From Rhizobiales bacterium 63-22 (GTDB lineage Bacteria > Pseudomonadota > Alphaproteobacteria > Rhizobiales > Rhizobiaceae), in contig MKVZ01000004.1 in NCBI GenBank assembly GCA_001898995.1, forward strand, positions 225,081-289,080: DNA of 64,000 nucleotides, read 5' to 3'. The position numbers and the translations under genes are program-made. Positions 17,564 through 24,995 of this stretch are shown here, one piece after another. Positions within the stretch are counted from its first letter, which is position 1, and every line of letters starts with the position of its first letter. The notes under the pieces were generated by a model. The model was not told where the DNA came from, did no database searches, and saw only the letters and a program-made list of their open reading frames with translations.

Positions 17564-18358
17564 TCACGCTGAAAGCCGTTCGGCCTCATATTGCCTGAAC
17601 CAGCCCAGACCTTCCATGGTGGTGGTCTTCGGCTTGTATTCGCAGCCGATCCAGCCCTTGTAGCCCGCCTTCTTCAACCCCTCGAACACGTTCGGATAGT
17701 TGATCTCGCCGGTGCCCGGCTCGTGGCGGCCGGGATTGTCGGCAAGCTGGATATGGGCGATCAGCGGCTTGTAGCGCTCATAGGTGGCGATCAGCTCGCC
17801 GCGCGTGCGCTGCTGGTGGTAGAGATCGTACTGGATGAACAGGTTGTTGCTGCCGACCTCGTCGATGATCGAGACCGCCTGTTCCACCGTGTTGAGATAA
17901 AAGCCCGGAATGTCGTAGTGATTGATCGGCTCGATCAGGAGGCGGATGCCGTGCTTGCCGAGTTCGCGCGCGGCAAGACGCAGATTGTTGACGAAAGTGG
18001 CGCGCAGCAGGTCGGGGTCAGTGCCCTGCGGCGCGATGCCGGCGAGGCAGTTGACCTGCGAACAATCGAGCGCGGTGGCATAATCGATGGCGTCGGCCAG
18101 CCCGCGTCGGAAATCGTCGACGCGGTCTGGCAGCACGGCGATGCCGCGCTCGCCGCCGGCCCAGTCGCCGGCGGGCAGATTGTGCAGCACCAGCGCCAGA
18201 TTGTGTTTCGTCAGTTCCGCCTTGATCTCCTGACGGGTGAAATCATAGGGGAACAGGAATTCCACCGCCTTGAACCCGGCCTGCGCCGCAAGCGCGAAGC
18301 GCTCCATGAAGGCCGCCTCGGTGAACATCATCGTCAGATTGGCTGCAAATCGCGGCAT
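17564..18358 (-). CDS. hyi: Hydroxypyruvate isomerase
   Basis: Predicted 264-residue TIM-barrel isomerase. Features of the Hyi family include FAANLTMMFTEAAF at the amino end, the metal-ligand region LLIEPINHYDIPGFYLN near residue 140 and the carboxyl GWIGCEYKPKT segment with the second catalytic glutamate. It interconverts hydroxypyruvate and tartronate semialdehyde, beside gcl and glxR. GGAGG precedes the start. The 75-base gap to gcl contains an intergenic palindromic repeat. Confidence 0.95.
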   Translation of the reverse strand: MPRFAANLTMMFTEAAFMERFALAAQAGFKAVEFLFPYDFTRQEIKAELTKHNLALVLHNLPAGDWAGGERGIAVLPDRVDDFRRGLADAIDYATALDCSQVNCLAGIAPQGTDPDLLRATFVNNLRLAARELGKHGIRLLIEPINHYDIPGFYLNTVEQAVSIIDEVGSNNLFIQYDLYHQQRTRGELIATYERYKPLIAHIQLADNPGRHEPGTGEINYPNVFEGLKKAGYKGWIGCEYKPKTTTMEGLGWFRQYEAERLSA

Positions 18359-18383
18359 TATCGCCTCCTTGTTTTCTTTTTAC

Positions 18384-18428
18384 GCATGTCTTTATCCAAA
18401 AACCGGTTCCCACTTTTTGGAGACATGC
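18384..18428. repeat. Intergenic palindromic repeat inside the gcl-hyi gap
   Basis: Outer arms GCATGTC (18384-18390) and GACATGC (18422-18428), inner arms CCAAAAA and TTTTTGG, core AACCGGTTCCCAC. It is nearly identical to the unit at 906-950. It lies between gcl and hyi in what is otherwise a tight operon, so as RNA it would form a long hairpin between the two coding regions and could change relative expression. Confidence 0.8.
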
Positions 18429-18433
18429 TTGGT

Positions 18434-20218
18434 TCAGTCCAGCAGGGCCGCGATGGCCGTCGGCGCATCCTCGCCGCGTTCGGCCAGTTCCTCGAACTCG
18501 ACCACCTGGTCGATATCCGCGCCCATGGAAATATTGGTGACGCGCTCCAGGATGAACTCCATCACCACCGGAACCTGATGCTCCTTCATCAGCGCCTTGG
18601 CCTCCTCGAAGCTTTCGGCGAACTGGTTGGGGCTGCGCACCCGGACCGCCTTGCAGCCGAGACCTTCGGCGACCGCGACGTGATCGACCCCGTAGCCCTG
18701 TTCCGCATCGCCCGAGGCATTGATGTTGTCGAAGGCGAGGCTGACCTCGTAATCCATGTTGAAGCCGCGCTGCGACTGGCGGATGAGGCCGAGATAGGAA
18801 TTGTTCACGACGACATGGATATAGGGCAGCTTGTGCTGCGCGCCCACCGCCAGTTCCTCGATCAGGAACTGGAAATCGTAATCGCCGGACAGCGCCACGA
18901 TGGGCCGGTCGGGATCGGCGGCGCGCACGCCGAGCGCGGCAGGCAGGGTCCAGCCGAGCGGGCCGGCCTGTCCGCAATTGATCCAGTTGCGCGGGCTGTA
19001 GACATGCAGGAACTGCGCGCCGGCGATCTGGCTGAGGCCGATCGTCGTGACATAGCAGGTATCGCGCCCGAACGCCTTGTTCATCTCCTCGTAGATGCGC
19101 TGGGGTTTCAGCGGCGTGACGTCGAAATGCGTCTTGCGCAGCATCGTGCGCTTGCGCTCACGGCATTCCTTCGTCCAGCCGGACCAGTCGCGCAACTTGC
19201 CCGCAGCCTTCCATTCGGCGGCGACATCGAGCAATTGCTCCAGCGCCTTGCCCGCATCCGACACGATGCCGAAATCCGGCGCGAAGACACGGCCAATCTG
19301 GGTCGGCTCGATGTCGATATGCACGAATTTGCGGCCTTTCGTGTAGGTGTCGACATTGCCGGTATGACGGTTGGCCCAGCGGTTGCCGATGCCGATCACG
19401 AAATCCGAGGCCAGAAGCGTGGCGTTGCCGTAGCGATGCGAGGTTTGCAGGCCGCACATGCCCGCCATCAGCGGATGATCGTCGGGGATCGATCCCCAGC
19501 CCATCAGCGTCGGGATGACCGGAACGCCGACCGTCTCGGCGAATTTCACCAGAAGGTCGGAGGCATCGGCATTGATGATGCCGCCGCCGGCGACGATCAG
19601 CGGGCGCTCGGCCTCGTTCAGCATCGAGAGCGCCTTTTCGGCCTGCGTGCGCGTGGCGGCGGGCCTGTAGGGTTCCAGCGGCTGATAGGCGTCGATATCG
19701 AACTCGATCTCGCCCATCTGTACATCGATGGGCAGGTCGATCAGCACCGGGCCGGGACGGCCCGAACGCATGATGTGGAACGCCTTCTGGAAGACAAAAG
19801 GCACCAATGCCGGTTCCATGACCGTGAGCGCCCATTTGGTGACGGGGGCCGCGATCTTGGCGATATCGACAGCCTGAAAATCCTCCTTGTCGAGCCGCGC
19901 GCGCGGCGCCTGACCCGTGATGCAGAGGATCGGAATGGAATCGGCGGAGGCCGAATAAAGCCCGGTGATCATGTCGGTGCCCGCCGGGCCGGACGTGCCG
20001 ATGCACACGCCGATATTGCCGGGTTCGGCGCGGGTGTAGCCCTCGGCCATATGCGACGCACCCTCGACGTGGCGGGCGAGGACGTGGCGGATCGAGCCGC
20101 GCGCCTTCAGCGCCGAATAGAGCGGATTGATCGCTGCGCCCGGCACGCCGAAAGCGCAACGGATCCCCTCCCTTTCCATCACAAGCACGGCTGCATCGAC
20201 GGCACGCATTCTGGCCAT
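18434..20218 (-). CDS. gcl: Glyoxylate carboligase (tartronate-semialdehyde synthase)
   Basis: Predicted 594-residue thiamine diphosphate enzyme, the usual length. The three ThDP domains are visible: the Pyr domain with [16 protein letters not shown] near residue 50, the central domain, and the PP domain with [15 protein letters not shown] to VVNNSYLG near residues 450-475. The valine in HVEGA stands where most ThDP enzymes have the activating glutamate, a known trait of Gcl. It joins two glyoxylate molecules to tartronate semialdehyde and CO2; FAD is a structural cofactor in the family. GGGAGGA precedes the ATG. It is the first gene of gcl-hyi-glxR-gckA. Confidence 0.97.
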   Translation of the reverse strand: MARMRAVDAAVLVMEREGIRCAFGVPGAAINPLYSALKARGSIRHVLARHVEGASHMAEGYTRAEPGNIGVCIGTSGPAGTDMITGLYSASADSIPILCITGQAPRARLDKEDFQAVDIAKIAAPVTKWALTVMEPALVPFVFQKAFHIMRSGRPGPVLIDLPIDVQMGEIEFDIDAYQPLEPYRPAATRTQAEKALSMLNEAERPLIVAGGGIINADASDLLVKFAETVGVPVIPTLMGWGSIPDDHPLMAGMCGLQTSHRYGNATLLASDFVIGIGNRWANRHTGNVDTYTKGRKFVHIDIEPTQIGRVFAPDFGIVSDAGKALEQLLDVAAEWKAAGKLRDWSGWTKECRERKRTMLRKTHFDVTPLKPQRIYEEMNKAFGRDTCYVTTIGLSQIAGAQFLHVYSPRNWINCGQAGPLGWTLPAALGVRAADPDRPIVALSGDYDFQFLIEELAVGAQHKLPYIHVVVNNSYLGLIRQSQRGFNMDYEVSLAFDNINASGDAEQGYGVDHVAVAEGLGCKAVRVRSPNQFAESFEEAKALMKEHQVPVVMEFILERVTNISMGADIDQVVEFEELAERGEDAPTAIAALLD

Positions 20219-20291
20219 GGCGGCTTCCTCCCTGAAAGCTCGATCGTCGTGCGCCTTATCGGGCGCATCGCGACGATCTGTTTTTTCGTTT

Positions 20292-20341
20292 GAGCATCCG
20301 AAAGACCCGAAAGCGGGTTTCCACTTTTCGGCCCGATGCTC
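20292..20341. repeat. Diverged Rhizobiales-type palindromic repeat upstream of gcl
   Basis: Outer arms GAGCATC (20292-20298) and GATGCTC (20335-20341) with inner CCGAAAG and CTTTTCGG and a core GCGGGTTTCCAC. It is the same layout as the units at 906-950 and 18384-18428, but closer to the GATC-armed form that is widespread in Rhizobiales. It lies between the gcl start and its AT-rich promoter region. Confidence 0.75.
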
Positions 20342-20404
20342 TCATTCCATGGTCAGATGCTAATACCGGCTTAGACTTTTGGGTATCGCGCAGGGAGGCG
20401 AATG

Positions 20405-20444
20405 ATTTTCAACGAAATGGAAATAATATAAATTATTTTCAACG
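20405..20444. promoter_or_regulatory. Probable gcl control region: AT-rich with 10-bp direct repeats
   Basis: Within the 320-base gap between gcl and guaD, ATTTTCAACG occurs at 20405-20414 and again at 20435-20444, exactly 30 bases apart, or about three helical turns. Between them GAAATAAT (20420-20427) and ATTATTTTC (20432-20440) form a near palindrome. The segment is strikingly AT-rich for this genome. On the minus strand each repeat reads CGTTGAAAAT and includes a TTGAAA that could act as a -35 element. I infer an operator for an unidentified regulator of the glyoxylate operon. Nothing else is seen in the gap apart from the repeat at 20292. Confidence 0.5.
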
Positions 20445-20525
20445 CAAGAAGCCGGGCAACCGGCATATCCGGCCTGACGGGATCGGGCCGGATACACCAA
20501 GAGCTTGTTTTTACACGCAATCCTG

Positions 20526-20551
20526 TCCGAAAAGTCTATCAGCTTTTCGGA
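20526..20551 (-). terminator. Hairpin spanning the guaD stop codon
   Basis: Perfect arms TCCGAAAAG (20526-20534) and CTTTTCGGA (20543-20551), with the guaD TGA in the loop (20541-20539). It probably ends the puuD-guaD transcript, though the T run after it is short. The arm sequence resembles half of the dispersed palindromic repeats, so the hairpin may have come from one. Confidence 0.55.
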
Positions 20552-21861
20552 TCGTATTCCAGCAAGTCGGCCTTTGTCGGCCTGCCCGCGACATAGGTTT
20601 CGACCACGGCGCGGTCATCGCCCAGCGTCTGCAACAGGAACAGTTCCTGCGCCAGCGTCGCGCCTGCCGCCATCCTGAGCCGCATGGCCGTGGTCGCGGA
20701 CGAATCCAGCACGACGATGTCGGCCTCGGTGCCTTCGTCCAGCGTGCCGATCCGGTCTTCCATCGACAGCGCGCGGGCATTGCCGAGTGTCATCATGTAG
20801 AAGGACTGGAGCGGATTGAGCCGCTGCGCGCGCAGTTGCAGCACCTTGTAGCCCTCGTCCAGCGTGCGCAGCATGGAGAAGTTGGTGCCGCCGCCGATAT
20901 CGGTCGCGACGCCCATGCGCACGCCCGCCGCCTTGAGGCGGTCGCGGTCGAACAGGCCGGAACCGAGGAACAGGTTCGAGGTCGGGCAAAACACGGCGAT
21001 GGAGCCGGTCTCCGCCATCACGCCCACCTCGCGCTCCTCCAGATGGATCGAATGGCCGAGCAAGGTCTTGCGGCCCAGCAGCCCGTAATGCTCGTAAATG
21101 CCGAGATAATCCGGCGCGTCGGGGTAGAGGGATTTCGTGAAGGCGATCTCGTCGTGATTTTCCGACAGATGCGTCTGGATCGCGCAATCGGGATGCTCGC
21201 GGGCGAGCGCCTGGGCGGCTTCGAGCTGCTCCGGCGTCGAGGTAATGGCGAAGCGCGGCGTGATCACGTAATCGAGCCGGTCCTTGCCGTGCCAGCGGGC
21301 GATCAGCGCCTTCGAATCGTCATAGCTCGACTGCGGCGTATCGCACAGCGCCGGCGGCGCGTTGCGGTCCATCATCACCTTGCCGCCGAGCATGCGCATG
21401 CCGCGATGCTGCGCCGCGCGGAAATAGGCGTCGGCGCTCTGCGGATGCACCGAGCAATAGGCCACAGCGGTCGTGGTGCCGTGGCGCAGCAACTCGTCCA
21501 GAAAGCGCTCGGCGATGAATTCGGCGTGCTGCTCATCGGCGAATTTCTGCTCGGCGACGAAGGTGTAGGTGTTGAGCCATTCCAGGAGGTTCGCGGCATA
21601 GGAGGCCACGACCTGCGTCTGCGGATAATGGATATGGGTGTCGATGAAGCCGGGCAGGATCAGGTGCGGACGGTGATCCTCGACCTTCACATCGTGGCCC
21701 GCCGCAGCACTCACCGCCGCATAGTCGCCAAGGCGCGCGATGCGGCCGTTCTCGACCAGTACGGCGCCATCCTCGATATAACGCCAGGCGGACGTATCGT
21801 CCAGATCCTGCGGTTCGTCGCGAAACGTCAGCACACGGCCACGGATGAGAAGTCGGGTCAT
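20539..21861 (-). CDS. guaD: Guanine deaminase
   Basis: Predicted 440-residue amidohydrolase. Zn-binding motifs are in order: DTHIHYPQ near residue 74, QTHLSENHDEI near 225, GHSIHLEERE near 265 and the aspartate in VATDIGGGTNFS near 315. The PGFIDTHIHYPQT and CPTSNLFLGSG segments fit guanine deaminase rather than other amidohydrolases. It converts guanine to xanthine and ammonia, supplying xanthine dehydrogenase. Its start ATGA overlaps the puuD stop by 4 bases, so the two are translationally coupled. Confidence 0.95.
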   Translation of the reverse strand: MTRLLIRGRVLTFRDEPQDLDDTSAWRYIEDGAVLVENGRIARLGDYAAVSAAAGHDVKVEDHRPHLILPGFIDTHIHYPQTQVVASYAANLLEWLNTYTFVAEQKFADEQHAEFIAERFLDELLRHGTTTAVAYCSVHPQSADAYFRAAQHRGMRMLGGKVMMDRNAPPALCDTPQSSYDDSKALIARWHGKDRLDYVITPRFAITSTPEQLEAAQALAREHPDCAIQTHLSENHDEIAFTKSLYPDAPDYLGIYEHYGLLGRKTLLGHSIHLEEREVGVMAETGSIAVFCPTSNLFLGSGLFDRDRLKAAGVRMGVATDIGGGTNFSMLRTLDEGYKVLQLRAQRLNPLQSFYMMTLGNARALSMEDRIGTLDEGTEADIVVLDSSATTAMRLRMAAGATLAQELFLLQTLGDDRAVVETYVAGRPTKADLLEYDPKS

Positions 21862-23114
21862 TCCGTTTTTGCTCCCGTCTTGCCGCCGCCGGCGATGGCG
21901 GATTCATACCATGCGACGAGAAGCCGGCGCTCCTGATCGGTCACGCCGGTGACATTGGCGGGCGGCATGGCGTGCGAACGCCCGGCCTCCAGATAGATTT
22001 CGCGCGCATGGGCGGCGATGTCGCGGTCTGTGTCGAGCACGACGCCCTTGGGCGCGACGATGATGCCTTCCCAGCCCGGCTGCTTGGCGTGGCACATGGC
22101 GCAGCGCCCCATGACGGTATCCCGCACTTTTGCAAAGTGCGGGTCCGAGATGAAGCTCTGTTGCAGGGCCGAGACCTTTTCCGGTCCCGGCGCGCCGGAG
22201 AGAACCTTCGGCACGGTGGAGAGCCAGATGATGATGATGAAAAGGATCACCGTCACCAGCCATGTCCATGTCGGGTTGCCCTTGCGCGCGTGGCGCGTGT
22301 TGAACCAGTGGCGGATGGTGACGCCCATCAGGAACACCAGCGAGGCGATGATCCAGTTGTACTGTGTGCCGAAAGCCAGCGGATAGTGGTTCGACAGCAT
22401 CAGGAACAGCACCGGCAGCGTGAGATAGTTGTTGTGGGTGGAGCGCTGCTTGGCGATCTTGCCGTATTTGGGATCCGGCTTGCGGCCGGCGATGAGGTCG
22501 GCCACCACGATCTTCTGGTTCGGGATGATGACCATGAACACGTTTGCCGACATGATGGTCGCGGTGAAGGCGCCCAGATGCAGGAAGGCGGCGCGGCCCG
22601 TGAACAGGTGCGTATAACCCCATGCCACGAAGACCAGCACGCAGTAGAGCATCACCATCAGGAGCGTGTCGCCCCTGCCCAGCATCAGCTTGCAGATCGT
22701 GTTGTAGGCGAGCCAGCCGAAGGCCAGCGAGCAGATGGAAATCAGGATCGCCACCGGGGCCGACACGTCGAGCACATGCGGATCGATCAGATAAAGGTCC
22801 GCGCCCGAATAATAGACGATGCACAGGAGCGTGAATCCCGACAGCCATGTGGCGTAGGATTCCCACTTGAACCATGTCAGGTGCTCCGGCATCGCCGCCG
22901 GGGCCACGAGATATTTCTGGATATGATAGAAACCGCCGCCATGGACCTGCCATTCCTCGCCGAAGGCGCCTTCCGGCAGATCGGCGCGCTGACGAAGCCC
23001 GAGATCGAGCGCGATAAAATAAAAGGACGAGCCGATCCATGCGATGGCGGTGATGACATGCAGCCACCGCACCGCGAAGCCCAGCCAGTCCCAGGCTACG
23101 GCATAATCATACAT
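21858..23114 (-). CDS. puuD: Membrane urate oxidase with cytochrome c domain (PuuD)
   Basis: Predicted 418-residue protein. About eight transmembrane helices span residues 10-310, opening with WLGFAVRWLHVITAIAWIGSSFYF, and a cytochrome c domain of about 90 residues follows, with haem motif CAMCH near 342 and axial-ligand region AMPPANVTG near 390. This is the PuuD fusion, a urate oxidase that passes electrons to a cytochrome c module instead of making H2O2, acting in the inner membrane. GGGAGAGG precedes the ATG. It heads the puuD-guaD unit and is divergent from a LysR gene with a 112-base shared promoter region. I see no clear LysR box there. Confidence 0.93.
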   Translation of the reverse strand: MYDYAVAWDWLGFAVRWLHVITAIAWIGSSFYFIALDLGLRQRADLPEGAFGEEWQVHGGGFYHIQKYLVAPAAMPEHLTWFKWESYATWLSGFTLLCIVYYSGADLYLIDPHVLDVSAPVAILISICSLAFGWLAYNTICKLMLGRGDTLLMVMLYCVLVFVAWGYTHLFTGRAAFLHLGAFTATIMSANVFMVIIPNQKIVVADLIAGRKPDPKYGKIAKQRSTHNNYLTLPVLFLMLSNHYPLAFGTQYNWIIASLVFLMGVTIRHWFNTRHARKGNPTWTWLVTVILFIIIIWLSTVPKVLSGAPGPEKVSALQQSFISDPHFAKVRDTVMGRCAMCHAKQPGWEGIIVAPKGVVLDTDRDIAAHAREIYLEAGRSHAMPPANVTGVTDQERRLLVAWYESAIAGGGKTGAKTE

Positions 23115-23226
23115 TGGCCTCTCCCATTGTTCCGTTTTGCATTATGTGCCAAAGGTTGACATCGTAGGGAACTCCACATCGCGACCATCACTTTCAAAAA
23201 AATCTGGATAATGATGGAGGGGGTGT

Positions 23227-24141
23227 ATGTCATATCTCGATAATCTGCGCGTTTTCGTGCGCGTTGTCGAATTGGGAAATCTTTCGGCAGCCGGCCGCGA
23301 CCAGCGCGCCTCTCCGGCGGTCGCTTCCAACAGAATCAAGGAGTTGGAAAAGCATCTGGGCGTGCGGCTGTTCAACCGCACCACGCGCAAGCTGACGCCG
23401 ACCGAGCATGGCCGCGTGTTTTACGACGGCGCGCTGAAGATTCTGGAAGCGGTGAACGAGGCGGAAGCCGCCGTGGCGGAACTGGCCAAAAACCCCAGAG
23501 GATCGATTCGCATCACCGCGCCGCTGGGCATTGGGCGGCGGCTGATCGCCTCCGGCATACCGGAATTCCACGACCGATATCCCGATATCGAGGTGCGGTT
23601 GCGCCTGTCCGACCATGAGGTCGACATCATGAGCGAAGGCGTGGACGTGGCTTTCAAGCTGGGCGTGCTGGAGAATTCCAACCTCAGGATGCGCGGCATC
23701 ATGAACTGCGAGCGCCTGATATGCGCCGCGCCGGAATATCTCGAAAAGCACGGCGTGCCGCAATCGGCCGAGGAACTGCTGGGCGAAAGGCACGCCTGCC
23801 TGCTTTTGCGCTATCCGGGATCGAAGGAGTTTTACTGGACGTTGCAGACGCCGGAAGGCCAGCGCAAGTACGAGGTGACGGGCCCTTACGATTCCGACGA
23901 TGGCGACGTATTGACGCAATGGGCGCTCTCCGGGCGCGGAATCATCAACAAGCCGCTGTTCGAGGTGAAGGAATATATCCGCGCCGGGCGGCTCGTTCCC
24001 CTGCTCGAAAACACGCCGCCGGTTTCGATCCAGCTTGCGGCGATCTATCCGCACAAAAGACTTCAGGACCCCAAGGTGCGGCTGATCATCGATTTCATGA
24101 CGGAACGCTGCCAGAGACTCATTCGTGAGATGCTGGCGTAA
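23227..24141 (+). CDS. LysR-family regulator of the purine catabolism block (probable)
   Basis: Predicted 304-residue LysR regulator. The helix-turn-helix is at about residues 5-62 (YLDNLRVFVRVVELGNLSAAG then SPAVASNRIKELEKHLGVRLFNR), followed by a two-subdomain effector region. The A-x-R-D start of helix 2 and VASNRI recognition helix place it in the CrgA/DsdC-like branch. A strong GGAGGGGG lies upstream. It is divergent from puuD-guaD, and its last 23 bases overlap convergently with xdhC. It is therefore bracketed by purine genes and likely senses a purine or ureide; that is inference. Confidence 0.88.
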   Translation: MSYLDNLRVFVRVVELGNLSAAGRDQRASPAVASNRIKELEKHLGVRLFNRTTRKLTPTEHGRVFYDGALKILEAVNEAEAAVAELAKNPRGSIRITAPLGIGRRLIASGIPEFHDRYPDIEVRLRLSDHEVDIMSEGVDVAFKLGVLENSNLRMRGIMNCERLICAAPEYLEKHGVPQSAEELLGERHACLLLRYPGSKEFYWTLQTPEGQRKYEVTGPYDSDDGDVLTQWALSGRGIINKPLFEVKEYIRAGRLVPLLENTPPVSIQLAAIYPHKRLQDPKVRLIIDFMTERCQRLIREMLA

Positions 24142-24991
24142 AATACCGGCCTGAAGAATCCCGCACCGTCGCCGGCGCGAACAGGGCGGTCAGCACTTCC
24201 GCCGTCGCCAGAGCGGCGATGACTTCCGGGCGCTTGTCCTTCACCAGAGCGCCGCCCACCGGGCAGACGAGCGCGCCGAACAGCGCATCGCCGCCGGTCT
24301 CGCGCTTCAGCCAGTTGCGGAAGGTCGCCTTCTTGGTCTTCGAGCCGATCATGCCGACATAGGCGGCGTCGCGGCGGCCGAGCGCTTCCGCTGCGATCAG
24401 GAAATCCAGTGCGTGATCGTGGGTGAGCACGATGAAGGCGCTGCCGGGCGGCGCGGTGCGGACCACCTGTTCCGGCAGGGCGGTGAGGCATGTCTCCACG
24501 CCCGGCACGCCGAAGGCGGTCAGTTCGCTCTCGCGCGTATCGACCAGCACGACACGCACCGGCGTCAGCGAAAGGGCATGCGCCAGCGCATCGCCGACAT
24601 GGCCCGCGCCGAACACATAGACATGCGGGCGCATGGCGATCTCGCCGTCCATCCGGGTGACGAGTTCCTTCGCGAGCGGGCCATCCACCCGGCGGAAATT
24701 CAGCCCGACGCGCCCGCCGCAGCATTGGCCTATTTCGGGTCCCAGCGCCACATCCATGGGAGAATCGTCTCCGCCCGCCAGCATGCGGCGGGCATGGTCG
24801 ATGGCCATATATTCGAGCTGGCCGCCGCCGATGGTGCGGAAGATGGCGTCGCGCGCAACCAGCATCCACGCGCCGGCGTCGCGCGGAGCGGAACCCTTCA
24901 CATCCGTCACTTCGATCAGCACGCAGTCTGGAATCCGGGCCGGACGACCGTTGAGAAAGGCCCTGATATCGTCGCGCGCGCCGGGAGGCAT
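24119..24991 (-). CDS. xdhC: Xanthine dehydrogenase accessory protein XdhC
   Basis: Predicted 290-residue XdhC. The amino part has DVKGSAPRDAGAWMLV and TIGGGQLEY, and the carboxyl Rossmann part has VYVFGAGHVGDALA and VGMIGSKTKKATF, all typical of the family. XdhC binds the molybdenum cofactor, aids its sulfuration and inserts it into XdhB. The start is 4 bases past the xdhB stop, so it ends the xdhA-xdhB-xdhC operon. Its 3' end overlaps the 3' end of the convergent lysR by 23 bases. Confidence 0.94.
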   Translation of the reverse strand: MPPGARDDIRAFLNGRPARIPDCVLIEVTDVKGSAPRDAGAWMLVARDAIFRTIGGGQLEYMAIDHARRMLAGGDDSPMDVALGPEIGQCCGGRVGLNFRRVDGPLAKELVTRMDGEIAMRPHVYVFGAGHVGDALAHALSLTPVRVVLVDTRESELTAFGVPGVETCLTALPEQVVRTAPPGSAFIVLTHDHALDFLIAAEALGRRDAAYVGMIGSKTKKATFRNWLKRETGGDALFGALVCPVGGALVKDKRPEVIAALATAEVLTALFAPATVRDSSGRYFTPASHE

Positions 24992-24995
24992 CGCG

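Noticed and set aside
17591..20293. 900-codon plus-strand open frame
   Set aside because: Antisense to hyi and gcl, both recognised with full motifs; its composition is Arg/Ala/Gly/His-rich as expected for mirrored GC-rich codons.
23115..23226. Sigma-54 promoter suggested by TGGCAC near puuD
   Set aside because: The distance between the GG and GC elements is 10 instead of the required spacing, so it does not fit a -24/-12 promoter.
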